Shown here: positions 1 through 6,819 of the stretch, one piece after another
Layout of the letters: every line of letters begins with the position of its first letter
How positions within the stretch are numbered: position 1 is the first letter of the stretch
Source: Alistipes sp.
GTDB taxonomy: Bacteria > Bacteroidota > Bacteroidia > Bacteroidales > Rikenellaceae
NCBI GenBank assembly: GCA_017555695.1
Contig: JAFZFX010000047.1
Span: forward strand, 43,347-107,346
DNA length: 64,000 bases
Direction: 5' to 3'
Notes under the pieces: generated by a model
The model's input: the letters and a program-made list of their open reading frames with translations, nothing else
What the model was told of the DNA's origin: nothing
Database searches by the model: none
Made by a program: the position numbers and the translations under genes

Positions 1-2
1 AA

Positions 3-37
3 GCAGCCCGATATGCTGGTATGTCATATCGGACTGC
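3..37 (-). terminator. Intrinsic terminator at window edge
   Basis: Inverted repeat of 13 bp (3-15 with 25-37, one G.U on the minus strand) with a 9-nt loop just downstream of the minus-strand gene ending at 67. The two bases visible after it on the minus strand are TT, so a U-tract may continue outside the window. Confidence 0.6.
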
Positions 38-66
38 GTATCCTTTTGAATCAACCGATTAATCTG

Positions 67-897
67 TTACAACTCCACATCCACATAGACTGCATAGTGG
101 TCAGATGCCTTTTTTACATTGCCAGAGTAAACCTCCTTTACAACATCGGAGCCTACGACTTTGGCAGGTACGGCTGCGTTGTTAAGCTGTAGGATGTAGT
201 CGATGCAGAGCTTATTGGGTGACTTTACCGAGGTGCCCTTAGCTGTGAGAGAAATTACAGTCCACTCCTTGCGAAACTCATCCATCATAGGGCTTTCGGG
301 AAAAGCATTCATATCTCCTCCCAAGAATACTGGCTTTGTTGAGTTGCCATACAACCTCTTGATTTGGGCATTAAGATACTCAACCTGTGCAGGTTGTCCA
401 CCATTTAGGTGGGTGCAGGCCACGACATAGTCCTTATATTCAACTATAGTCAATACGCGCGGTTCGCTCTTCTCATTGACGGGAATGGGAATATAAAGCG
501 TCTTGAGAACTTTCTTATTTCTGCTCACTACGCCCGTTCCATATTTTCCGCCCTTATACTCAATTGCTGGGCCATAGAAATAGCTCCACTTGGGGTTGCA
601 CAACTCTGCGATTGCCTGCAATTGGAAGTAATCATTACGAGTATTACAACTGTCGAGCTCCTGGATAGCTACTGCGTCGGGCTGCAACTCCTTAATTATG
701 TTAGCCAATAGCTCTACATTATCCTTAGCCGTAAAATCTTTGTCGTGAAACTTACATATTGCCCCTACATTGTAGGTCATAAGGCGTACAACACCCTTAG
801 GTTTGGGCGCAATAGATGCCTGGCCGCCGTTACGATTTCCGCCAGCCATCAGTGTTACGACGCACAATGTTGCAAAGATTGAGTATATGGCCTTCAT
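67..897 (-). CDS. Secreted endonuclease/exonuclease/phosphatase-fold protein
   Basis: A 276-residue protein of the EEP superfamily (DNase I-like fold; metal-dependent phosphodiester or phosphomonoester hydrolysis). The N-terminus is a short hydrophobic signal-like segment (about residues 1-19). The fold's landmarks appear in order: TYNVG near residue 42, QELDS near 78 (metal-binding Glu), ACTHLNGG near 160, GGDMNAF near 194 (Asp/Asn pair) and SDHYAV near the end (catalytic His). It is 15 bp downstream of a second EEP gene on the same strand, so the two are probably co-transcribed. The substrate cannot be told from sequence; nucleic acids, phosphoinositides and sphingomyelin are all cut by relatives. 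Confidence 0.85.
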   Translation of the reverse strand: MKAIYSIFATLCVVTLMAGGNRNGGQASIAPKPKGVVRLMTYNVGAICKFHDKDFTAKDNVELLANIIKELQPDAVAIQELDSCNTRNDYFQLQAIAELCNPKWSYFYGPAIEYKGGKYGTGVVSRNKKVLKTLYIPIPVNEKSEPRVLTIVEYKDYVVACTHLNGGQPAQVEYLNAQIKRLYGNSTKPVFLGGDMNAFPESPMMDEFRKEWTVISLTAKGTSVKSPNKLCIDYILQLNNAAVPAKVVGSDVVKEVYSGNVKKASDHYAVYVDVEL

Positions 898-912
898 AAA
901 TCGGTCTTGTTA

Positions 913-1671
913 CTAATTAATCTTTACCTCAGCTACGATAGGACGGTGGTCTGACTCTATGGGCGCATCGGTAATCGAGTGCTCTAATACCTCGAACTTA
1001 GCCACCTTGTCGCTCTTGAGCAGGCAGATGTAGTCAATCTCAATCTCAGGCTTATCGGCAGGGAAGGTGTACGAAGGTGTTACATCCTTTTTGAATATAA
1101 CAAAATCCTCTGCCATAACCTTCATTGACTCCTCTTCTGGCTCGGCGTTGAAGTCGCCTGCAATCATTACGGGCTTGTCGAGCTTCGACAACTCGTCAGC
1201 AATGATGCCTACAGATGTCAAACGATCCTCGGCATGCAACGAGAGGTGAGTACAGCAGTAGTAGTAATCCTCCAACTCAACAATCAGCAATGAGCGAGGT
1301 TCCGAACGACAAGGCAACGCCACACGGCGGAAAGACAACGGCTTCTCCTTAGTAAGCATACCTATACCATACTTACCACCCATATAATCAATCGAGCCAG
1401 CGAATGTGGGATACATGCCAGTAAGGTCTGCCAAATTCTTCAGCATATCCTGACCCTCAAAACGAGCTGTCATACTATCCAACTCCTGAATGGCTATAGC
1501 CTCGCAGTCGGCAGACTTGATGACATTAGCTATACGATCATAGTCGAGTTTGTTGTCCAAACCCTTGCAGTTGCGGACATTGTAACTCATCACGCGAACA
1601 TGTGTAGGTTCGCTGCACGATGCCATACAGAATAGCAGTGCTGTAAATAGTAGTGTAGAGATCTTTTTCAT
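913..1671 (-). CDS. EEP-family lipoprotein hydrolase
   Basis: A 252-residue lipoprotein: the signal peptide ends in the lipobox CMASC (Cys19), so the mature protein should be tethered to the cell envelope. EEP landmarks are MSYNVRN, QELDSMT, CCTHLS, AGDFNAEP and SDHRPIV, carrying the expected Glu, Asp/Asn and catalytic His. It lies upstream of the EEP gene at 67-897 in the same orientation and is probably its co-transcribed paralogue; the two differ in anchoring (lipid versus free or membrane signal). No close promoter match precedes it (TAATTTTA on the minus strand at 1692-1699 is the nearest). Specific substrate unknown. Confidence 0.85.
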   Translation of the reverse strand: MKKISTLLFTALLFCMASCSEPTHVRVMSYNVRNCKGLDNKLDYDRIANVIKSADCEAIAIQELDSMTARFEGQDMLKNLADLTGMYPTFAGSIDYMGGKYGIGMLTKEKPLSFRRVALPCRSEPRSLLIVELEDYYYCCTHLSLHAEDRLTSVGIIADELSKLDKPVMIAGDFNAEPEEESMKVMAEDFVIFKKDVTPSYTFPADKPEIEIDYICLLKSDKVAKFEVLEHSITDAPIESDHRPIVAEVKIN

Positions 1672-1760
1672 AGTTAAAATGTTTTGTTGCGTAAAATTAC
1701 CGCTTTTCAGCCGAAAAATAACTTTTTAGACGAAAAATGTAAAAAAAAGTTTTGCGAATG

Positions 1761-1792
1761 TTGCAGGTTTGGAATTTTTATGTATATCTTTG
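1761..1792 (+). promoter_or_regulatory. Promoter of the SPFH operon
   Basis: Bacteroidetes-type -7 box TATCTTTG at 1785-1792 with a TTG at 1761-1763 as a partial -33 box (21-nt spacer). The SPFH start codon follows 68 nt downstream. Confidence 0.65.
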
Positions 1793-1860
1793 TGATATCA
1801 AAATAATATCAGATTAAAAGCCGAAAAATAACTAATGTAAAACTTAATACTATTTACCTT

Positions 1861-2823
1861 ATGGAAAACAAGAATTTTGAGTACTCAGGTTGGAAAGTCA
1901 ATGGTTTTGTAGCATTGATTCTCATTATTGCCCTCGTGGCAGCATCTGTTGTGATGATCGTAAAGGGCGTTAATATGCTTGACGCAGGAACTACTACCGT
2001 AGGCACCGTAATGCTTGTTGGCGGCATCGTATTGCTGATTCTGTCGCTTATCGCTTGCAAGGGCTTTATGCTGCTGGAGCCTAACGAGGCTCGCGTACTG
2101 ACATTCTTCGGTAAGTACTGCGGTTCGTTCTATAACACTGGTTTCTGGTGGGTGAACTTCTTGATGTCAGCAAAGAACATCTCACTGCGTGCGCGCAACC
2201 TCAATGCCGAGCCTATCAAGGTAAATGACAAGAGCGGTAACCCCATTATGATTGGTCTGGTATTGGTATGGAAACTCAAGCGTGACGAGATCTACCGCTC
2301 GGTATTCGATATCGACGCCACTGCCGACAGCACAGGAATGGTTACACAGAGCAGTCGTATGCGTATGTTGGAGAACTTCGTGTCTGTTCAGAGCGACGCC
2401 GCTCTGCGTCAGGTGGCAGGATGCTACGCTTATGACAATAACACTTCAAACGACGAGGAGGAGACTACATTGCGTAGCAGTAGCGACGAGGTGAACAATG
2501 TTTTGGAGGAGCGTCTGGCCGAGCGCCTGGCTATTGCAGGTATCGAGGTTGTTGAGGCTCGTATCAACTACCTTGCTTATGCACCCGAGATTGCAGCCGT
2601 GATGTTGCGTCGCCAGCAGGCCGATGCTATCATTGCTGCCCGCGAGAAGATTGTTGAGGGTGCTGTTTCTATGGTTAAGATGGCTCTGGATAAGCTCTCT
2701 ACAGACGAGGTTGTTGAGCTTGACGACGAGCGCAAGGCGGCAATGGTTACAAATATGCTGGTAGTGTTGTGCGCTGACGAGTCAGCACAGCCCGTAGTTA
2801 ATGCAGGTACAATGCACCATTAA
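1861..2823 (+). CDS. SPFH/band-7 domain membrane protein
   Basis: A 320-residue protein with two N-terminal membrane segments (about 14-37 and 45-68), then an SPFH/band-7 domain starting at [15 protein letters not shown]. The C-terminal half is charged and helical, with the Glu/Ala/Arg-rich stretch typical of SPFH oligomerisation ([20 protein letters not shown]). Relatives organise membrane microdomains or regulate membrane proteases. It is the first gene of a plus-strand operon that continues with a ribbon-helix-helix protein 9 bp downstream. An AT-rich 5' untranslated region with a good promoter precedes it. Role in this organism is unknown. Confidence 0.9.
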   Translation: MENKNFEYSGWKVNGFVALILIIALVAASVVMIVKGVNMLDAGTTTVGTVMLVGGIVLLILSLIACKGFMLLEPNEARVLTFFGKYCGSFYNTGFWWVNFLMSAKNISLRARNLNAEPIKVNDKSGNPIMIGLVLVWKLKRDEIYRSVFDIDATADSTGMVTQSSRMRMLENFVSVQSDAALRQVAGCYAYDNNTSNDEEETTLRSSSDEVNNVLEERLAERLAIAGIEVVEARINYLAYAPEIAAVMLRRQQADAIIAAREKIVEGAVSMVKMALDKLSTDEVVELDDERKAAMVTNMLVVLCADESAQPVVNAGTMHH

Positions 2824-2832
2824 TATTGCATA

Positions 2833-3042
2833 ATGGCAAAGAAAAACGAAAATAAAAGTTTTGTTCTGCGCGTGGACGCCGCAACGATGGATGCATTGGA
2901 GCGGTGGGCCGAGGATGAGTTCCGCAGCATCAATGGGCAACTGCAATGGATTATTGCAGATGCCCTGCGACGCAGTGGCCGTCTGAAGAAGGTCAAGAGC
3001 GAAGCAGTACACAGCGAGGAGACAACTGAGGGAAAGGAGTGA
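2833..3042 (+). CDS. Arc/ribbon-helix-helix family small protein
   Basis: A 69-residue protein. The segment KSFVLRVDAATMDALERWAEDEF followed by GQLQWIIADALRRSGR (about residues 8-50) matches the beta-strand plus two-helix layout of Arc/MetJ ribbon-helix-helix DNA-binding proteins; the tail is charged and probably disordered. It sits 9 bp after the SPFH gene, an adjacency that recurs in Bacteroidales. There is no toxin gene next to it, so despite the usual family label it is probably not an antitoxin; an operon autoregulator is one possibility. Its last codons contain the AAGGAG that would serve the microprotein gene that follows. Confidence 0.8.
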   Translation: MAKKNENKSFVLRVDAATMDALERWAEDEFRSINGQLQWIIADALRRSGRLKKVKSEAVHSEETTEGKE

Positions 3043-3045
3043 TGT

Positions 3046-3114
3046 ATGATAAGCGTAATCGTAATGTTTGCAGCAAGCGCTGCAATGTGGGTTTGCAAAT
3101 TAATCAGAATGTAG
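3046..3114 (+). CDS. Putative 22-residue membrane microprotein
   Basis: A short open frame starting ATG three bases after the stop of the ribbon-helix-helix gene and ending four bases before the next gene. The product begins MISVIVMFAASAAMWV and ends in KLIRM: one hydrophobic helix with a positive C-terminal end. A full AAGGAG lies at 3034-3039, six bases before the ATG, which is notable because most genes in this window lack a Shine-Dalgarno sequence. A competing frame from the ATG at 3042 (39 codons, running into the next gene) is less convincing. Function unknown; coding status is inference from position, ribosome-binding site and hydrophobicity. Confidence 0.5.
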   Translation: MISVIVMFAASAAMWVCKLIRM

Positions 3115-3118
3115 AACC

Positions 3119-3544
3119 ATGGGAGAGTTTAAGAAAAAGTGGTTTCAGACCGTGTGGCTGATTCTGATGGCCGCACAGCTACTTATAGATAGAATTCAGC
3201 GAAGCTCCGATGCTTTGTGGGCTCAGGGCCCTGGCCTCACTATGCTCAACAAAGTGTTGATGTGGATAATCTTCCCGATGACCCTGTTATTGTTTATCTT
3301 GCACAACATCGAGTCTTGGCGCAAGGGCGAACGCCACTTCTGGAGAATGTGGCAAAAGGGTTCATTGGCTCTGCTCGTAGGAGGTGCATTGGGTTCTCTG
3401 CTGGTCGTGGTTGTAAAGAAATGCAAGGGAGAAGCACTGGAGATAGACAATGGAACTCGCTTGATCATATTGGCCGTATTCTCGGTGATAGGTCTTGTCT
3501 GCGCCTTCGCGCGATATAAATTCAAGACCTGGCGAGAGAAATAA
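3119..3544 (+). CDS. Small multi-pass membrane protein
   Basis: A 141-residue protein with four predicted membrane segments (about residues 9-27, 42-62, 80-100, 113-131) and a charged C-terminus. I do not recognise a named family. It lies in the SPFH operon, 4 bp after the microprotein and 32 bp before another small membrane protein, so a shared job at the membrane with the SPFH protein is a reasonable inference, but nothing in the sequence gives an enzymatic role. Confidence 0.75.
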   Translation: MGEFKKKWFQTVWLILMAAQLLIDRIQRSSDALWAQGPGLTMLNKVLMWIIFPMTLLLFILHNIESWRKGERHFWRMWQKGSLALLVGGALGSLLVVVVKKCKGEALEIDNGTRLIILAVFSVIGLVCAFARYKFKTWREK

Positions 3545-3576
3545 TCAATTAGAAAAATCTGTTAGATGTTAGTTTT

Positions 3577-4044
3577 ATGGGATTTAGAGTCGTAAGAATA
3601 GGTAAAACGGTATGGAACCCACGCATCATCAAGCGCTATCCGTTGGTTAGCTTCCTTGTTGTAATGGCTGTCTATATATTGATTGCAAAACTATTTATCA
3701 AGGATGATCCAATGTGGTATAAGGTCATTTTCTTTATCATATCGGGATGGACCTACAGCGCAATCGACAACCAGTTGCCTCGCAAACGATATAGAGATTT
3801 GGCCATAATTCTCGGCGGATTCACTCTGCTGTTTTCAAGCATTGTGTTCAAGGAGTTGGTTATAAATAAAAACAGACCCAATCTCGACACCGCCGATTTT
3901 GCGATAATGGCGGCACTGACAATCTTGCCTTTGATCTATTGTATCTATTCTGTGTGGCGTCTGCGTCGAGAAATTATGATGTATAAAGAGATTAAACTCC
4001 AACGAGAGTTGCGAGCCAAGCGTAAAAGAAGTTTAGGTTATTAG
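3577..4044 (+). CDS. Small multi-pass membrane protein
   Basis: A 155-residue protein with about four membrane segments (roughly 24-42, 49-67, 73-93, 108-128) followed by a very basic C-terminal helix (RRE...KEIKLQRELRAKRKR). Not recognised as a named family. It precedes the Sir2 gene by 3 bp, so it is translated from the same operon. The basic tail may contact lipid headgroups or nucleic acid; this is inference only. Confidence 0.7.
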   Translation: MGFRVVRIGKTVWNPRIIKRYPLVSFLVVMAVYILIAKLFIKDDPMWYKVIFFIISGWTYSAIDNQLPRKRYRDLAIILGGFTLLFSSIVFKELVINKNRPNLDTADFAIMAALTILPLIYCIYSVWRLRREIMMYKEIKLQRELRAKRKRSLGY

Positions 4045-4047
4045 TCT

Positions 4048-4743
4048 ATGACAAAGATAGTTGTATTCACTGGCGCAGGCGTTAGTGCCGACAGCGGCAT
4101 CTCCACATTCCGCGATGCCGACGGATTGTGGGCAAATTATCGTATCGAGGATGTATGCACGCCCGAAGCGTTGGCTCGCAACCGTGAGTTGGTGATAGAG
4201 TTCTATAATATCCGCCGCCGCGAGTTGCTATCTGTTGAACCCAATGCGGCACATCGCGCCATTGCAGAGTTGGAGCAACACTTCGATGTGGAGGTGGTAA
4301 CGCAAAATGTCGATAACCTGCACGAACGAGCGGGTTCGACACGCGTAACACATCTGCACGGCGAACTGATGAAACTGCGTAGCGAGCGTAACCCCGAACT
4401 GATTGTCCCCATCGAGGAGTGGGAGCAACCGTTGGATGCACGAGCTGAAGATGGCGCTTTGTTGCGCCCACATATCGTGTTTTTTGGCGAGTCGGTGCCG
4501 ATGTTCGATGCCGCGACACACATCGCAGCTACGGCCGATGTGATGATTGTGGTGGGCACATCGCTGGCAGTCTATCCCGCCGCTATGTTGGTGCGCTATG
4601 CCCGCCCTGAGATACCCATATATCTCGTAGATCCAGGCAACCCCGACACGGCAATGATACGCAACCCGCTGACACACATCAAATCTCGCGCCGCCGAAGG
4701 TATGCCCGCACTGGCCGAAAAACTCATTAGCGAACTGAAGTAA
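4048..4743 (+). CDS. Sir2-family NAD-dependent protein deacylase without Zn cysteines
   Basis: A 231-residue sirtuin. The NAD-binding motif GAGVSADSGI is at residues 9-18, FRDADGLW follows, TQNVDNLHERAG is at 85-96 and the catalytic His is in THLHGE (His104). GTSLAVYPA near 170 and VDPG near 193 complete the Rossmann fold. The four zinc-binding cysteines usually found after the catalytic His are absent: the segment reads KLRSERNPELI and contains no Cys. This variant is common in Bacteroidetes sirtuins and should still bind NAD. Its stop codon overlaps the next start by one base (TAATG), so translation is coupled to the L,D-transpeptidase-like gene. Confidence 0.9.
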   Translation: MTKIVVFTGAGVSADSGISTFRDADGLWANYRIEDVCTPEALARNRELVIEFYNIRRRELLSVEPNAAHRAIAELEQHFDVEVVTQNVDNLHERAGSTRVTHLHGELMKLRSERNPELIVPIEEWEQPLDARAEDGALLRPHIVFFGESVPMFDAATHIAATADVMIVVGTSLAVYPAAMLVRYARPEIPIYLVDPGNPDTAMIRNPLTHIKSRAAEGMPALAEKLISELK

Positions 4744-5258
4744 TGAAGATAGAGCGTTTCCGCCAACACGCCGCACTGTTGCAAGATTATTGCCGCAAGC
4801 ACGGCTACAATCAGAAGATTGGAGTGCTGTGGGACCTGTCACTGCACTCGGGTCGCAGACGCTTTGTCGTGTGGAACTTCGAGCAAGATAGAGCCGAATA
4901 TGCCTTTGTCGCCTCACACGGCAGTGGTAGCAAGCGCAGTCTAAAACGAAGCGCCTACGCCACCGTATCAAATGAGCCCGATTCACACCTTTCATCCGTG
5001 GGCCACGCACTCATCGCCGAGCGCTACGTAGGCCGCTACGGTATAGCCTATAGGCTCGACGGCCTCGATACCACCAACTCTGCATTGCGACCGAGATGCG
5101 TCGTACTCCACGGCTGGGAACACACCCCTATGCACCCCCTCTGGCCACTACCCACCGCTGGCAGCTGGGGCTGCCCCGTACTCTCCACCCACGCAATGCA
5201 CATCATCGACACCATCCTCCAACAAGAGCACTCCATCATCCTCTGGGCGTATAAATAA
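4743..5258 (+). CDS. Murein L,D-transpeptidase catalytic-domain protein (YkuD_2-like)
   Basis: A 171-residue protein. The C-terminal half has the signature of the murein L,D-transpeptidase catalytic domain family: VVLHGWEH near residue 120, then GSWGCPVLS near 142, giving the His...Ser/Gly...Cys arrangement with a catalytic Cys. Relatives cross-link or trim peptidoglycan and are normally exported; no signal peptide is visible here, so its route to the periplasm is unclear or its substrate is different. It is translationally coupled to the Sir2 gene and ends the operon just before a strong terminator. Confidence 0.75.
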   Translation: MKIERFRQHAALLQDYCRKHGYNQKIGVLWDLSLHSGRRRFVVWNFEQDRAEYAFVASHGSGSKRSLKRSAYATVSNEPDSHLSSVGHALIAERYVGRYGIAYRLDGLDTTNSALRPRCVVLHGWEHTPMHPLWPLPTAGSWGCPVLSTHAMHIIDTILQQEHSIILWAYK

Positions 5259-5287
5259 ACAAGAGTATGGATAATTTGGGTATCTAA

Positions 5288-5327
5288 AATATGGGCGAGA
5301 AAACTAAGTTTCTCGCCCATATTTTTT
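5288..5327 (+). terminator. Strong intrinsic terminator of the SPFH-Sir2 operon
   Basis: Perfect inverted repeat 5290-5302/5309-5321 (ATATGGGCGAGAA type), six-base loop, followed by TTTTTT. An A-run on the left side means it could also stop minus-strand transcripts. Confidence 0.9.
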
Positions 5328-5384
5328 GTTGCTTTTACTTGATTACTTTACAGTTTTCTGAATTCAAAATATCTTTTAAGATGC

Positions 5385-5606
5385 CTATGGAAGTTTATTT
5401 TCTTCTGTATCTGCAACGATGCAATTTACATAATCTTTCCATCCATCAGCACTCATATATAAATGGACATATTCTGCGGGAACATAAATCTTATTTAATG
5501 AAGTATTCTTAAATGCATCCCATATATCCCAAACTTCGTTACTACCTTTATGTACTGCCGGTGGTGTTATGGCTTTACAATAGACACTAGTTATATTTTT
5601 ACATAG
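5385..5606 (-). pseudogene. Remnant of a BspA-like leucine-rich-repeat surface protein (C-terminus)
   Basis: Reading the minus strand from 5606 to the stop at 5385-5387 gives about 73 codons that match the C-terminal end of BspA-type LRR_5 proteins: SVYCKAITPPAV, then LNKIYVPAEYVHLYMSADGW, then KDYVNCIV. The frame is closed upstream by TAA at 5607-5609 and has no start codon before the repeat-like part, so the N-terminus and all earlier repeats are missing. Base composition is much more AT-rich than the neighbours. Complete relatives are long surface or secreted proteins. I call it a decayed fragment, probably left after insertion or deletion beside the tRNA gene. Confidence 0.75.
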
Positions 5607-5631
5607 TTAAAGGTAGCCATAGATTTAGTCT

Positions 5632-5720
5632 ATTTACTCTGCATTTACTCTTATATTTACTCTATTTTACTCGGTGGGGTGACAAAAAGTGCGTATAAAA
5701 TGGGAAAGTCGATTTACTCT
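5632..5720. repeat. Iterated ATTTACTCT direct repeats
   Basis: ATTTACTCT occurs at 5632-5640, 5643-5651, 5655-5663 and 5712-5720, with a degenerate TTTACTC at 5666-5672. The first four are spaced 11-12 bp, about one helical turn, so all would face the same side of the DNA. The rest of 5607-5792 contains no convincing gene. Confidence 0.7.
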
Positions 5721-5792
5721 ACAACTGCACTTTTGAGCATATCGCGAGCTATAAATAATAGACATAGCATCCTGATACGAAGGGATATATAA

Positions 5793-5821
5793 AACAAAAA
5801 AGGAAGAGATTTTTCTCTTCC
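5793..5821 (-). terminator. Terminator of tRNA-Thr
   Basis: Hairpin GGAAGAGA (5802-5809) with TCTCTTCC (5814-5821); on the minus strand it is followed by TTTTTTGTTTT (5791-5801). Confidence 0.9.
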
Positions 5822-5829
5822 TTAATTTG

Positions 5830-5901
<72 letters not shown>

Positions 5902-5921
5902 AAACATCTCTTTGAGCGGTG

Positions 5922-5953
5922 CAAATGTAGAAAACAAAATCGAATCGACCAAA
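5922..5953 (-). promoter_or_regulatory. Promoter of tRNA-Thr
   Basis: Minus-strand -7 box TACATTTG at 5922-5929 and -33 box TTTG at 5950-5953, separated by 20 nt; about 21 nt before the tRNA 5' end. Confidence 0.8.
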
Positions 5954-6176
5954 AATATACAGTTATTTTTATCTTTTTTGCTCATTTTTATCTCGCCAAG
6001 CGCGCACCAAAACACCCGATAAGAGGGGCACAACAACCGCATCGGCCAGCAGATTTATGGGCGGAGCAAGAGGGCAAACACGCCAACTTTTTTTGAAATT
6101 TTCATAATATTTTAGGGTTGTTTTTAATTCGTTTGAATAAAATCCGCTCGTTCATAAAAATTTCCACGCGATTTAT
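5954..6176. other. Intergenic stretch without recognised feature
   Basis: Between the divergent promoters of tRNA-Thr and the rSAM-partner lipoprotein. It is AT-rich at both ends with a more GC-rich centre; I see no gene, strong hairpin or repeat in it. Confidence 0.5.
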
Positions 6177-6207
6177 TTTGCAAAACGCATAACTTTTCTT
6201 AACTTTG
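6177..6207 (+). promoter_or_regulatory. Promoter of the rSAM/lipoprotein operon
   Basis: TTTG at 6177-6180, 19-nt spacer, TAACTTTG at 6200-6207: an exact match to the Bacteroidetes consensus, 75 nt before the lipoprotein start. Confidence 0.85.
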
Positions 6208-6282
6208 AGACGGGTAATTGTACAGTGTAAGTACGCCGATACAATCATCTAAAAAATCAGCAACTTAAAAACCTTATTGCTT

Positions 6283-6813
6283 ATGAAAACAACTAATTTC
6301 AACCTTTTGAAGTGGCTCTGTTCCATAGTGATGGTTGCTATGGGATTTTCATCATGCAAAGACGCCGAGCCCGACGATATCTATTTTGCATACGGCACTC
6401 CGACTTGTGACTACAAGATTTCTGGAGTTGTAAAGAATGAAAAGTACAAACCCATACCTGGTATAAATGTCGTTTTCCAAGCAAGAAAAGGTGGCATTAT
6501 GCAGGATGTATTGGTAATGGAGACCGACAAAGACGGCAAGTTCGAGACTGATTACTTCGACTCCGAAGATATTTATATCACCGAAATCAAATTCATTGAT
6601 ATTGATGGCGAAGAGAACTATGGCGACTTCGAGGAGAAGAGCATAAGAGCCTGGGGTATGACTCGCAATCAAGTAGAAGAGGGTGATGGAGACTGGTACA
6701 GCGGCAAATTTGATTTGTACGACGAGATTAGATTGAAGAAAAAGCCCGTCGAGGATACAACAGAGCCCGAAGCACCCGCCGAGGAGGAGGGAAACGAAGA
6801 GACCGAAGAGTAG
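6283..6813 (+). CDS. Putative lipoprotein of the rSAM/lipoprotein system
   Basis: A 176-residue lipoprotein; I use the ATG at 6283 rather than the in-frame TTG at 6277. The signal peptide ends at the lipobox FSSC (Cys24). After it comes PDDIYFAYGTPTCDYKISG, then a carboxypeptidase-regulatory-like beta domain (VKNEKYKPIPGINVVF...TDKDGKFET, about 45-95), and a very acidic Glu/Pro/Thr-rich tail from about 150. This layout and the radical SAM gene 6 bp downstream match the rSAM/lipoprotein system known from Bacteroidetes (TIGR04134 with TIGR04133). The lipoprotein is the presumed substrate; the modification is not established. Confidence 0.85.
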   Translation: MKTTNFNLLKWLCSIVMVAMGFSSCKDAEPDDIYFAYGTPTCDYKISGVVKNEKYKPIPGINVVFQARKGGIMQDVLVMETDKDGKFETDYFDSEDIYITEIKFIDIDGEENYGDFEEKSIRAWGMTRNQVEEGDGDWYSGKFDLYDEIRLKKKPVEDTTEPEAPAEEEGNEETEE

Positions 6814-6819
6814 TAGCCA

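Noticed and set aside
2833-3042. Antitoxin of a toxin-antitoxin pair
   Set aside because: The fold fits a ribbon-helix-helix protein, but no toxin-like gene lies beside it; the neighbours are SPFH and membrane proteins.
4228-5010. Long open frame on the minus strand, 260 codons
   Set aside because: It lies antisense to the Sir2 and transpeptidase genes, whose motifs are clear, and its own translation has no family landmarks and is rich in Arg, Cys and His, as expected for a reverse-frame shadow.
5291-5512. Plus-strand frame of 73 codons starting in the terminator
   Set aside because: It begins inside the terminator stem and runs antisense to the LRR remnant; no family resemblance.
5632-5720. 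CRISPR array candidate
   Set aside because: Repeat units are 9 bp with 2-3 bp between them; there are no 25-40 bp repeats with unique spacers and no cas genes.
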